A DNA stretch of 64,000 nucleotides from Rhodospirillales bacterium (GTDB lineage Bacteria > Pseudomonadota > Alphaproteobacteria > Rhodospirillales > JANQFP01): contig JANQFP010000166.1 in NCBI GenBank assembly GCA_028277795.1, forward strand, positions 1-64,000. The letters run 5' to 3'. The notes below the pieces were generated by a model, which saw only the letters and a list, made by a program, of their open reading frames with translations, searched no databases and had not been told where the DNA came from. Below are positions 51,809-59,752 of the stretch, in pieces. A program made the position numbers and the translations under genes. Positions within the stretch are counted from its first letter, which is position 1. Every line of letters begins with the position of its first letter.

Positions 51809-52723
51809 ATGACATCGCCGGCATCCGTTGCGCTCGTTGATTCGCGCCCGACCTTGTCGGCGGCTCTAACCCTCTTGAAGCCCGTCACTTGGTTCGCGCC
51901 CATGTGGGCCTTCGGGTGCGGCGTCGTCTCCAGCGGGCTGCCCGTGCAGGACCGGTGGCTGGTGGTGGTGGCGGGCGTGCTGCTCGCCGGGCCCCTGGTC
52001 TGCGGCACCAGCCAGGCGGTCAACGACTGGTTCGACCGCCATGTGGATGCCATCAACGAGCCGGATCGGCCGATCCCCTCCGGGCGTGTACCGGGCCGCT
52101 GGGGCCTCTACATCGCCATCGGCTGGACGCTGCTGTCCCTGGTCGTCGCGGCGTTTCTCGGCGCGTGGGTGCTGGGCGCCGCGGTCGTCGGTCTCGCGTT
52201 GGCCTGGGCCTACAGCGCACCGCCCATCCGGCTCAAGCAGAACGGATGGTGGGGCAACGCGGCGGTCGCCGTCTCCTATGAAGGGCTCGCCTGGTTCACT
52301 GGGGCCGCCGTCATGATCGGCGCCCTGCCCGACTGGCGCATCATCGCCTTGGCCGCGCTCTACAGCGCCGGCGCCCACGGCATCATGACCCTCAACGACT
52401 TCAAGTCGGTCGAGGGCGACCGGCGCATGGGCATCCGGTCGCTGCCGGCGACCCTCGGCGTGACCACCGCGGCGCGGCTGGCATGCGTGGTCATGGCGCT
52501 GCCCCAGGTCATCGTGGTGGCGCTGCTCTTCACCTGGGGATTCCCCATGCACGCCGGTGTGGTTACCCTCCTGGTGCTGGTGCAGGGGGTGCTGATGGCG
52601 CGCCTCCTCAGCGATCCCCGCCGGCACGCCCCCTGGTACAACGCCACGGGCACCACCCTCTCGGTGTCCGGCATGATGGTCAGTGCCTTCGCCATCGGCT
52701 CGACCCTCGCGGTGACGCCATGA
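51809..52723 (+). CDS. bchG: Bacteriochlorophyll synthase (chlorophyll a synthase family)
   Basis: 304-residue UbiA-superfamily prenyltransferase that esterifies bacteriochlorophyllide a with geranylgeranyl/phytyl diphosphate. The first Asp-rich motif is NDWFDRHVDAINEPDRPIPS; a second region is in LNDFKSVEGDRRMG. About eight membrane helices. There is no ribosome-binding site before the ATG, consistent with a leaderless message from the promoter at 51773-51800. Its stop overlaps the following MFS gene (ATGA). Confidence 0.96.
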   Translation: MTSPASVALVDSRPTLSAALTLLKPVTWFAPMWAFGCGVVSSGLPVQDRWLVVVAGVLLAGPLVCGTSQAVNDWFDRHVDAINEPDRPIPSGRVPGRWGLYIAIGWTLLSLVVAAFLGAWVLGAAVVGLALAWAYSAPPIRLKQNGWWGNAAVAVSYEGLAWFTGAAVMIGALPDWRIIALAALYSAGAHGIMTLNDFKSVEGDRRMGIRSLPATLGVTTAARLACVVMALPQVIVVALLFTWGFPMHAGVVTLLVLVQGVLMARLLSDPRRHAPWYNATGTTLSVSGMMVSAFAIGSTLAVTP

Positions 52724-54078
52724 CCACCGCGCCTCTCGGCTGGACCGGGATTGTTCGATTGGGCCTGGTGCAGACGGCGCTGGGCGCCATCGTCGTGCTG
52801 ACCACATCGACCATGAACCGGGTGATGGTGGTCGAACTGGCCCTGCCGGCCATGTTGCCCGGCATCCTGGTGGCCATTCACTACGCCGTTCAGATGCTGC
52901 GGCCGCGCCTCGGCTACTTCTCCGACGTCGGCGGCAGACGGACCCCGTGGATCGTCGGCGGCATGGCGCTCCTGGGCCTGTCCGGCGTGGGCGCGGCGGT
53001 GGCGACGGCGTGGATGGAGACCAACACGGCCGCCGGCATTGTCCTCGCGGTCGTCGCCTTCGTGCTCATCGGCGTCGGCGTCGGCGCGACCGGGACGTCG
53101 CTCCTGGTGCTGCTGGCGGAGAAGGTGGATTCCCGCCGCCGGGCGGCCGCGGCGACCATCGTCTGGGTGATGATGATCGCCGGGTTCGTGGTCACTGCCA
53201 CGGCGGCCGGCGAGTTCCTAGACCCGTTCTCGTCGGCCCGCCTGGTCGCGGTCACGGCAACGGTCGCCGCGGCGGCGTTCCTGCTCACGGTTGTGGCGGT
53301 CCGCAACGTGGAGGGGCCCTCGAAACCGTCGGTCCCCGCCAACGCGGAGTCCGAAGCCGAGGAAAAGCCGCCATTCCGCGAGGCCTTCGCCCAGGTGTGG
53401 TCCGAGCCGCGGGCGCGGCGGTTCGCCATCTTCGTCTTCGTATCCATGCTCGGCTACAGCGGCCAGGACCTGATTCTGGAGCCGTTCGCAGGCGCCGTGT
53501 TCGGGCTCACGCCGGGCGAGTCGACCAAGTTGGCCGGCATCCAGCACGCCGGTGTGTTGATCGGGATGATCCTTGTCGGCATCGCCGGGAGCTCCGTCGT
53601 CGGATCCCGGCTCGGGTCGCTGCGTGCCTGGATGATCGGCGGCTGCATTGCCTCGGCGGCAGCGTTGTTCAATCTCGCCGTCGCTGGATACGTCGCTCCC
53701 GACTGGCCGTTGCGCGGGTCGGTGTTCGCGCTCGGCGTGGCCAACGGGGCCTTCGCCGTCGCCGCCATCGGATCGATGATGGGACTGGTCGCCGCCGGCC
53801 GGGCGTCCCGCGAAGGCGTCCGGATGGGTCTGTGGGGGGCGGCGCAGGCGATCGCGTTCGGCCTGGGCGGCATCCTTGCCACGTCTGCCGTCGACCTCAC
53901 CCGGTTTCTTTCCGACTCGTCCGTCGCCGCCTACGCCACCGTGTTCGCGTGCGAGGCCGCCCTGTTCATCGTCGCCGCCGCCATCGTCACGCGGCTAGGC
54001 CCGTCGCGGGCCGAGGAACCGCCTATTCGTTTGCTGCAACCCGGCCAAACCTACGCGGCCGGCCTGGATCAGGCGTGA
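52720..54078 (+). CDS. PucC/Bch2-family MFS protein
   Basis: 452-residue twelve-helix protein of the PucC/LhaA group, opening with LVQTALGAIVVLTTSTMNRV and with the GYSGQDLILEPFAGAVFGL motif shared with LhaA. It matches the open frame often called orf428/bch2 that lies between bchG and bchP in other clusters. Proposed to handle newly made bacteriochlorophyll; direct evidence is limited. The ATG overlaps the bchG stop. Confidence 0.9.
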   Translation: MTTAPLGWTGIVRLGLVQTALGAIVVLTTSTMNRVMVVELALPAMLPGILVAIHYAVQMLRPRLGYFSDVGGRRTPWIVGGMALLGLSGVGAAVATAWMETNTAAGIVLAVVAFVLIGVGVGATGTSLLVLLAEKVDSRRRAAAATIVWVMMIAGFVVTATAAGEFLDPFSSARLVAVTATVAAAAFLLTVVAVRNVEGPSKPSVPANAESEAEEKPPFREAFAQVWSEPRARRFAIFVFVSMLGYSGQDLILEPFAGAVFGLTPGESTKLAGIQHAGVLIGMILVGIAGSSVVGSRLGSLRAWMIGGCIASAAALFNLAVAGYVAPDWPLRGSVFALGVANGAFAVAAIGSMMGLVAAGRASREGVRMGLWGAAQAIAFGLGGILATSAVDLTRFLSDSSVAAYATVFACEAALFIVAAAIVTRLGPSRAEEPPIRLLQPGQTYAAGLDQA

Positions 54079-54083
54079 GACCC

Positions 54084-55289
54084 ATGGACACCATTGAAAC
54101 CTTCGATGCGGTTGTGGTCGGCGGGGGGCCGGCCGGGGCGACAGCAGCGACCGACCTAGCCAATGCCGGCCGGTCGGTGCTGCTGCTCGACCGGGCGGGC
54201 AAGATCAAGCCGTGCGGCGGCGCTATCCCGCCGCGCCTCATCCGCGACTTCGCCATCCCCGAGTCCCTGCTGGTCGCCCGCGTGGGCAGCGCCCGCGTCG
54301 TCGCCCCGTCCGGCAAGCGCGTGGACATGCCCATCAATGGCGGCTTCGTCGGCATGGTCGACCGCGAGGAGTTCGACGAATGGCTGCGGGTGCGGGCGGC
54401 GGACGCCGGCGCGGTGCGGCGGGACGGCACGTTCGAGCAGTTGACCCGGGACTCGGACGGGACCGCCGTCGTCCACTACCGGCCGAAATCCGGCGTGAAT
54501 GGCGCCGGCGACCTGGTGCAGGTGCGGGCTCGTGCCGTGATCGGGGCCGACGGCGCCAACTCGGCCGTGGCCCGCGCGACCTTGCCGGCCGACGAGCGCA
54601 TGCCCCACGTATTCGCCTACCATGAGATCGTCCGCTCGCCGAGCGAAGGTGGCGCCGCCGAGTTCGACGGCACGCGCTGCGACATCTATTACGAGGGCCA
54701 CGTTTCGCCGGACTTCTACGGCTGGGTGTTCCCCCATGGAGAGACCACCAGCGTCGGGACCGGAACGGCGCACAAGGGGTTTTCCCTGCGCGATGCGGTC
54801 GGGGCGCTGCGCGGCGCCACCGGGCTCGCCGACGTGGAGACCTTGCGCCGCGAAGGGGCGCCGATCCCGCTGCGCCCCCGTCGGCGCTGGGACAACGGAC
54901 GCGACGTGGTGCTGGTCGGCGACGCGGCGGGGACGGTCGCCCCCGCCTCGGGCGAGGGCATCTACTACGCCATGGCCGGTGGCCGGCTGGTGGCCGAGGC
55001 CGTCGACGCCTTCGTCGCGTCCGGTGATGCGCGCGTCCTGGCGACGGCGCGCAAGCGCTTCATGAAGGCGCATGGCAAGGTGTTCTGGGTCCTTGGACTG
55101 CTGCAGCGGTTCTGGTATTCGAACGACCGGCGGCGCGAGCAGTTCGTCAACATCTGCCGCGACCCCGACGTGCAGCAGCTCACCTGGGAAGCGTACATGA
55201 ACAAGGAGCTCGTCCGCCGGAAGCCCCTCGCCCACGTGCGGATCTTCTTCAAGGACCTGGCGCACTTGTTCCGCCTGGTGTCTCCGTGA
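54084..55289 (+). CDS. bchP: Geranylgeranyl diphosphate/bacteriochlorophyll reductase
   Basis: 401-residue FAD-dependent reductase that saturates three double bonds of the geranylgeranyl tail to phytyl. N-terminal FAD motif VVGGGPAGATAATDLA, family motif KPCGGAIPPR, and the second FAD block VVLVGDAAGTVAPASGEGIYY. The stop overlaps the GTG of the TspO gene. Confidence 0.96.
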   Translation: MDTIETFDAVVVGGGPAGATAATDLANAGRSVLLLDRAGKIKPCGGAIPPRLIRDFAIPESLLVARVGSARVVAPSGKRVDMPINGGFVGMVDREEFDEWLRVRAADAGAVRRDGTFEQLTRDSDGTAVVHYRPKSGVNGAGDLVQVRARAVIGADGANSAVARATLPADERMPHVFAYHEIVRSPSEGGAAEFDGTRCDIYYEGHVSPDFYGWVFPHGETTSVGTGTAHKGFSLRDAVGALRGATGLADVETLRREGAPIPLRPRRRWDNGRDVVLVGDAAGTVAPASGEGIYYAMAGGRLVAEAVDAFVASGDARVLATARKRFMKAHGKVFWVLGLLQRFWYSNDRRREQFVNICRDPDVQQLTWEAYMNKELVRRKPLAHVRIFFKDLAHLFRLVSP

Positions 55290-55783
55290 CCGGAGAGCGA
55301 CGGCAGACCTGGGCCCCCTTTCTCGTCGCTGCCCTCGCCACGATCGCGGTGGCGGCCGTCGGCAACGTCCTGACCGACCTGGGGCCTTGGTATCAGGCGC
55401 TGGAGAAGCCGTCCTGGCAGCCGCCCCGCTGGGCGTTTCCCTTGGCATGGACCACCATCTTCACCCTGGCCGCCGGCGCGGCGGCCCTGGCGTGGCGGGG
55501 CGCCTCCACCGGCGCGCGCCGAGCGGCGATCGTCGGGTTTTTCGCCATCAACGGGGCACTCAACATCCTCTGGAGCGCGTTGTTCTTCCAGCTCCAGCGT
55601 CCGGACTGGGCGTTGATCGAAAACGTCTTCTTGTGGCTGTCCGTCGCATCACTGATCGTGGTCGTCGCCCGCGCCTCCCGGGCCGCGGTCTGGCTGTTGG
55701 TTCCGTATTTGGCCTGGGTCACCGTGGCCGGATATCTCAACTTCACTGTGGTCCGGCTCAACGAACCCTTTCCCGGGGCGTGA
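55286..55783 (+). CDS. tspO: TspO/MBR family tryptophan-rich sensory protein (CrtK)
   Basis: 165-residue five-helix outer-membrane-type TspO. Signature residues are in LEKPSWQPPRWAFPLAWT and FINGALNILWSALFFQL-like NGALNILWSALFF. TspO binds tetrapyrroles and in Rhodobacter tunes photosynthesis gene expression to oxygen. Its GTG overlaps the bchP stop (GTGA at 55286-55289), so it is made with bchP. Confidence 0.93.
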   Translation: MTGERRQTWAPFLVAALATIAVAAVGNVLTDLGPWYQALEKPSWQPPRWAFPLAWTTIFTLAAGAAALAWRGASTGARRAAIVGFFAINGALNILWSALFFQLQRPDWALIENVFLWLSVASLIVVVARASRAAVWLLVPYLAWVTVAGYLNFTVVRLNEPFPGA

Positions 55784-55787
55784 GGCC

Positions 55788-56069
55788 ATGTGGGCCGGGT
55801 TGGACGCGCTGCTCGCATCCGGCCATGCGGTCGACCTTATCCTGGGGCTCCTGCTGGTCGAGGTCCTGGCATTGATCGCCTACCGTCGGGTCACCGGACG
55901 CGGCGTCCCGCTGGCCGACGTCGCCACCACCGCGCTGTCGGGAGCCTGCCTGCTGCTGGCCCTGCGGGCCGCGCTGGTGGGCTGGTCGCCGGCCTGGATC
56001 GTCCTTTGCCTGGCCGGCGCGCTGGTCGCGCACTTGGCCGACCTCCGGCGCCGCCTGCGAGCCGAGTGA
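55788..56069 (+). CDS. Small hydrophobic membrane protein, unknown function
   Basis: 93 residues forming about three membrane helices (VDLILGLLLVEVLALIAY, ALSGACLLLALRAALVG, AWIVLCLAGALVAHLADL) with a basic C-terminal end. It starts 4 bases after the tspO stop, so it belongs to the same operon. No family is recognised beyond a generic small inner-membrane protein. It ends 20 bases before the convergent ubiG stop. Confidence 0.65.
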   Translation: MWAGLDALLASGHAVDLILGLLLVEVLALIAYRRVTGRGVPLADVATTALSGACLLLALRAALVGWSPAWIVLCLAGALVAHLADLRRRLRAE

Positions 56070-56089
56070 TGCTGGATCCCGCCCGCGCA

Positions 56090-56863
56090 TCAGGCCGCGG
56101 GCCGCGCCGCCAACGCCATGTAGTTGACGTTCCGATCCTGAGTGTGCCGCCAGTGCCGGGTCAGCGGGTTGTACGACACCCCGATGACCTCCCGGACGTC
56201 GGTTCCGCGGGCGGTGAGGGCCGCGGACAGCTCCTCCGGCCGCACGAACCGGCGCCAGTCGTGGGTGCCCTTGGGCAGCAGGCGGAGCAAGTACTCGCCG
56301 CCGATCTTGGCGAACAGCAGCGACTTCAGGGTCCGGTTGAGGGTCGCCACGACCATCACCCCACCCGGCTTCATCATGGCGCAGCACCCGTCCAGGAAGC
56401 TGTCCACGTTGGCCACGTGCTCGATCACCTCGGTATTCAGGATCACGTCGAAGGTCTCGCCGGCGGCGGCCAGGTCTTCGACCAACGCGTGGCGATAGTC
56501 GATGGCCAGGCCGGAGGTGGCGGCGTGGGCGCGGGCCACCTGCACCAGCTTGGCCGATGCGTCGATGGCCACCACCTCGGCGCCCATCCGCGCCATGGGC
56601 TCGGCCAGCAGGCCGCCGCCGCACCCGATATCGAGCAGCCGCAGCGCGGCAAACGGTGCGTCGCCCTCGGACTCACGGCCGAAATGGGCGCACACGCGGT
56701 CGCGAATATAGGCGATGCGGATGGGATTGAACCGGTGCAGGGTGCCGAACCGGCCTTTCGGGTCCCACCATTCGTCGGCCATCACCGAGAACCGCGCGAT
56801 CTCGCGGGGGTCGGCGGTCACCGCGGCGGGGATCGGCGTGTCCAGCCGGTCGCGCCAGAGCAT
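56090..56863 (-). CDS. ubiG: Ubiquinone biosynthesis O-methyltransferase
   Basis: 257-residue SAM methyltransferase for both O-methylations of ubiquinone. Characteristic opening EIARFSVMADEWWDPKGRF, SAM motif LLDIGCGGGLLAEPMARMG, and the TEVIEHVANVDSFL block. It lies next to the photosynthesis cluster on the minus strand, 16 bases after gpx. Confidence 0.93.
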   Translation of the reverse strand: MLWRDRLDTPIPAAVTADPREIARFSVMADEWWDPKGRFGTLHRFNPIRIAYIRDRVCAHFGRESEGDAPFAALRLLDIGCGGGLLAEPMARMGAEVVAIDASAKLVQVARAHAATSGLAIDYRHALVEDLAAAGETFDVILNTEVIEHVANVDSFLDGCCAMMKPGGVMVVATLNRTLKSLLFAKIGGEYLLRLLPKGTHDWRRFVRPEELSAALTARGTDVREVIGVSYNPLTRHWRHTQDRNVNYMALAARPAA

Positions 56864-56879
56864 GACCCGGCCCCGCCGG

Positions 56880-57449
56880 TTACGACTCCGGGGCGGCGGG
56901 CAGAACCGCCTCGACCGCCCGGCGCAGGCGGTCGGAGTTCGGAGACGTGGTGGTGGAGAACCAGTCCACCAGCCGGCCGTCGGGCGCCATCAGATACTTG
57001 TGGAAGTTCCAGCGGGGTTTGGCCAGCATCCCCAGCTCCTTGGCCGCCCAGCGGTAGAATGGATGGGCCTGGGCCCCGCGCACGTGCTCCTTGGTGGTCA
57101 GCGGGAAATCGACGTTGAAGTTGACCTCGCAGAACTCCTTGATCTGTTCCGCGCTGCCCGGCTCCTGGCCGCCGAAGTCGTTGGACGGCACGCCGAGCAC
57201 AATTAGACCACGGTCCCGATAACGCTCCCACAAGGCCTGCAGGCCCTCGTACTGCTTGGTGAAGCCGCAGAAGGAGGCGGTGTTGACCACCAGCACGGCC
57301 TTGCCGCGGAACGCTGACAGGGGCAGCGAGCCACCGTCGATGGACGTGAAGCTGAAGGCGTGCGCGTCGGTCGCCCCGACCGCCGCGGTCGGGTTGGCCA
57401 GGGCCGCTGCCGTCACGGCCACCGCCAGGCCTTTCGCGAGTCCGGGCAT
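56880..57449 (-). CDS. gpx: Glutathione-peroxidase-family protein, exported
   Basis: 189-residue thioredoxin-fold peroxidase. The peroxidatic Cys61 lies in NTASFCGFTKQYEGL, with the FGGQEPG and RWNFHKYL blocks completing the Cys-Gln-Trp-Asn site. The ATG at 57449 begins a signal peptide, so it should act in the periplasm on lipid or organic peroxides. It follows a Met-rich micro-ORF and a TGATCC-type ECF promoter candidate; a glutathione peroxidase is also in the Rhodobacter RpoE singlet-oxygen regulon. Confidence 0.9.
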   Translation of the reverse strand: MPGLAKGLAVAVTAAALANPTAAVGATDAHAFSFTSIDGGSLPLSAFRGKAVLVVNTASFCGFTKQYEGLQALWERYRDRGLIVLGVPSNDFGGQEPGSAEQIKEFCEVNFNVDFPLTTKEHVRGAQAHPFYRWAAKELGMLAKPRWNFHKYLMAPDGRLVDWFSTTTSPNSDRLRRAVEAVLPAAPES

Positions 57450-57469
57450 GTCTGTCTCCCAGCCACCGG

Positions 57470-57583
57470 TCACGTGGTCATGCTGGCGACCATCTGCAAC
57501 ATCAACATGGTCGCCATCGTCATGAGCAAGACAGTGGTTGGGGTTCCAGGCGCCAACGATCGGGTACGGATGCGCGCGTTCAT
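57470..57583 (-). CDS. Met-rich micro-ORF (37 aa), putative small membrane peptide
   Basis: A 37-residue frame: a basic head (NARIRTRS) and a hydrophobic Met-rich helix (TVLLMTMATMLMLQMVASMT) with six Met in about 15 residues. An AAGAGG site lies 8 bases before the ATG. It sits between a candidate ECF-type promoter (57647-57618) and gpx, 20 bases upstream of gpx. No homologue is known to me; Met oxidation-sensing is an attractive but unproven idea. Confidence 0.45.
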   Translation of the reverse strand: MNARIRTRSLAPGTPTTVLLMTMATMLMLQMVASMTT

Positions 57584-57617
57584 GGATAGGACCTCTTATG
57601 TATGAGTTGCGTCACTC

Positions 57618-57647
57618 TGGTTACGAGGGATGCGGGCCATCGGATCA
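57618..57647 (-). promoter_or_regulatory. ECF-sigma (RpoE-type) promoter candidate for micro-ORF/gpx
   Basis: TGATCC (57647-57642), 18-base spacer, TAACCA (57623-57618) on the minus strand. Spacing and -35 box resemble the RpoE-ChrR promoters of Rhodobacter and mirror the divergent element at 57675-57704. Confidence 0.6.
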
Positions 57648-57674
57648 CCGGGAATGAGCAGTCTGACGGTGGCG

Positions 57675-57704
57675 TGATCCGGTGGACGGGAAACCACGTA
57701 AGCC
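57675..57704 (+). promoter_or_regulatory. ECF-sigma (RpoE-type) promoter candidate for the DUF6134-SDR operon
   Basis: TGATCC (57675-57680), 18-base spacer, TAAGCC (57699-57704). The ATG of the next gene is at 57713, so the message would have almost no leader. Confidence 0.65.
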
Positions 57705-57712
57705 TCCATGTG

Positions 57713-58408
57713 ATGACCATTCACGCCATCAAGTCCCGCGCCCCCGCCGCCATCCTGTTCGGACTGTTGACCGCAGCGGCGCCCGCCGCGGCGGACATCG
57801 ACCCGGTGGCGCTCTACGGCGGCGACCTCCAATTCGACGTGCTGCGCAACGGCGACGTCGTCGGCGAGCACAACGTTCAGTTCGCGCTCTCCGGCCGGGA
57901 CCTCACGGTGGACGCCCGTTTCGAACTGGAGATCCGGATCCTGTTCTTCCCGGCGTACCGGTACGCCTACCAGTCCACGTCCGTGTGGCGGGACGGCCGG
58001 CTGGTCCGGCTCGATGCCCTGACAGATGATGACGGTTCGGTATCGGAAGTCGCCGCCCGTGCGGAGGACGGACGGGTGCGCATCCGTGGACGGGACGGCA
58101 CCGAATGGGGCGATCCCTCGCTCATCCCCACGGACCATTGGAACGCCGACGTGCTGGGGTCCGATACCGTTCTCAACACCATCACCGGGGAGGTCAGCCG
58201 GGTGTCCATCCGCGACATGGGCGAGGAGACCCTGCCCACTGCCACGGGCACCTGCCAGGCCCGGCGCTATGCGTACAGCGGAGACCTGGAGACCGAGGTC
58301 TGGTACGACCCCGACGGCCGTTGGGTGGGTATGCGGTTCCAGGGCAAGGACGGATCGACCATCGACTACCGGTGTCGGCGCTGCGGGCCCGTGTGCGGAG
58401 AAGGCTGA
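57713..58408 (+). CDS. DUF6134-like exported protein
   Basis: 231-residue protein with signal peptide (AAILFGLLTAAAPAAA) and a beta-rich body containing YGGDLQFDVLRNGDVVGEHN and a C-terminal Cys cluster (YRCRRCGPVCGEG). I place it in the DUF6134 group from its general form; function is unknown. The ATG at 57713 follows the TGATCC-N18-TAAGCC promoter by 8 bases, and there is no clear ribosome-binding site. It is followed by an SDR gene after 6 bases. Confidence 0.65.
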   Translation: MTIHAIKSRAPAAILFGLLTAAAPAAADIDPVALYGGDLQFDVLRNGDVVGEHNVQFALSGRDLTVDARFELEIRILFFPAYRYAYQSTSVWRDGRLVRLDALTDDDGSVSEVAARAEDGRVRIRGRDGTEWGDPSLIPTDHWNADVLGSDTVLNTITGEVSRVSIRDMGEETLPTATGTCQARRYAYSGDLETEVWYDPDGRWVGMRFQGKDGSTIDYRCRRCGPVCGEG

Positions 58409-58414
58409 CCGGCC

Positions 58415-59176
58415 GTGACGCGCAACGTGTGGATTACCGGCGCCGGCAAGGGCATCGGCCGCGCCCTCGCCCTGAAATACGCGCAGGACGGCGCAACGGT
58501 GGCGGCCAGCGCGCGGACGACCGCGGACCTGGAAAGCCTGGCCGTAGACGCGGCGGCGCTGTCCGGCCGTATCGTCGCCGCGCCCCTCGACGTGACCGAC
58601 GAGGCGGCGACAGGGCGGACGTTCGCCGATCTGGAGACGAAGCTGGGTCCTTTTGACCTGGTGGTGCTCAATGCCGGCACCCATGTGCCGACCCCCGCCG
58701 CGGCATTCGACACGTCGGTGGTGCGTCGTCTGGTGGAGGTCAACCTGATGGGGGCCGTGCATGGCCTGGCCGCAGTGATGCCCGCCTTCATGGCGCGACG
58801 ACGCGGCCACATCGCCGTCGTGGCGTCGGTCGCCGGCTACCGCGGGCTGCCTACGGCCGCCGCCTACGGCGCCACCAAGGCGGGCCTTATCGCCCTGTGC
58901 GAATCCCTGCGGCCGGAACTGAAGAGTGCCGGCGTCAACCTCAGCCTCATCAATCCCGGATTCGTGAAGACGCCGCTGACCAACCGCAACCCCTTTCCCA
59001 TGCCCTTTCTGATGCCCGTCGACGCCGCGGCCGAACGCATCGTGCGAGGTCTCGAGCAAGGCCGGTTCGAGATCACCTTTCCCCGCCGTTTCACCTGGGG
59101 TCTGAAGCTGCTGCGGTGCCTGCCCTACGCCCTGTTCTTCTCGATCACGGCGCGGATGCAGGGCCGGCCCGACTGA
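58415..59176 (+). CDS. Short-chain dehydrogenase/reductase
   Basis: 253-residue classical SDR. Cofactor motif TGAGKGIG near the N-terminus, NAG in VLNAGTHVP, catalytic Ser/Tyr/Lys in VASVAGYRGLPTAAAYGATKAG. Substrate unknown. Start GTG at 58415, 6 bases after the DUF6134 stop. An SDR occurs in the Rhodobacter RpoE-dependent lipid cluster together with the same neighbours as here (DUF3833, MFS, Cfa, DUF1365). Confidence 0.88.
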   Translation: MTRNVWITGAGKGIGRALALKYAQDGATVAASARTTADLESLAVDAAALSGRIVAAPLDVTDEAATGRTFADLETKLGPFDLVVLNAGTHVPTPAAAFDTSVVRRLVEVNLMGAVHGLAAVMPAFMARRRGHIAVVASVAGYRGLPTAAAYGATKAGLIALCESLRPELKSAGVNLSLINPGFVKTPLTNRNPFPMPFLMPVDAAAERIVRGLEQGRFEITFPRRFTWGLKLLRCLPYALFFSITARMQGRPD

Positions 59177-59179
59177 GCG

Positions 59180-59752
59180 CTATTCCGCGGCGACCTGTGG
59201 GGCGTCCGCAGCACCGACCTGCTGGTCCTCCGCCTTCATGAAGGCCAGCGTGACGGCGCCGATCTCGATGCCCCAGCGGCTGACGTAGGCCCGATTGATC
59301 AGGACCCCGTCCGGCTGCAGGAACATCCAGTCGTCGAACCGCACCCGCCACTGGCCGTCGCCGACCTTGAGGTCCATCTCGTAGCGCCAGTTCAGCGTGT
59401 TTCCGAACACCTGGCCACGGGCCGTCCCGATGATGCCGTTGGCCCGCCCTTCATAGGTATGATCGTCCAGCTTGGTGATGGTCCACACGCGGTGCTCGGT
59501 CTCGCCATCCCGGTAATAGAAGGACTCGTCCAAGGTCAGGACGTTGCCGTCCACGGTGCCGACGATGTCGACGGTGAACTGCCGGCGCAGGTTGCCGAAC
59601 CGATCCTCGAAGATGCCCCAGGCCCGGGTCTTGCCGGCGAAGTACGATTCCAGGGCGAACTGTGGCTCACTGCCGGCGAATTGTTCGACTTTCATGTCCG
59701 TGCATCCCGTTAAGACTATGACCAGCGCGGTGACAGTCAGTCTCTTGCCCAT
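59180..59752 (-). CDS. DUF3833 lipoprotein
   Basis: 190-residue protein with a lipobox (VIVLTGCTDM), so lipid-anchored. Body with GRANGIIGTARGQVFGNTLNWRYEMDL, typical of DUF3833. Its ATG shares one base with the stop of the upstream MFS gene. Function unknown; it is a regular member of this Cfa/DUF1365 cluster. Confidence 0.85.
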   Translation of the reverse strand: MGKRLTVTALVIVLTGCTDMKVEQFAGSEPQFALESYFAGKTRAWGIFEDRFGNLRRQFTVDIVGTVDGNVLTLDESFYYRDGETEHRVWTITKLDDHTYEGRANGIIGTARGQVFGNTLNWRYEMDLKVGDGQWRVRFDDWMFLQPDGVLINRAYVSRWGIEIGAVTLAFMKAEDQQVGAADAPQVAAE

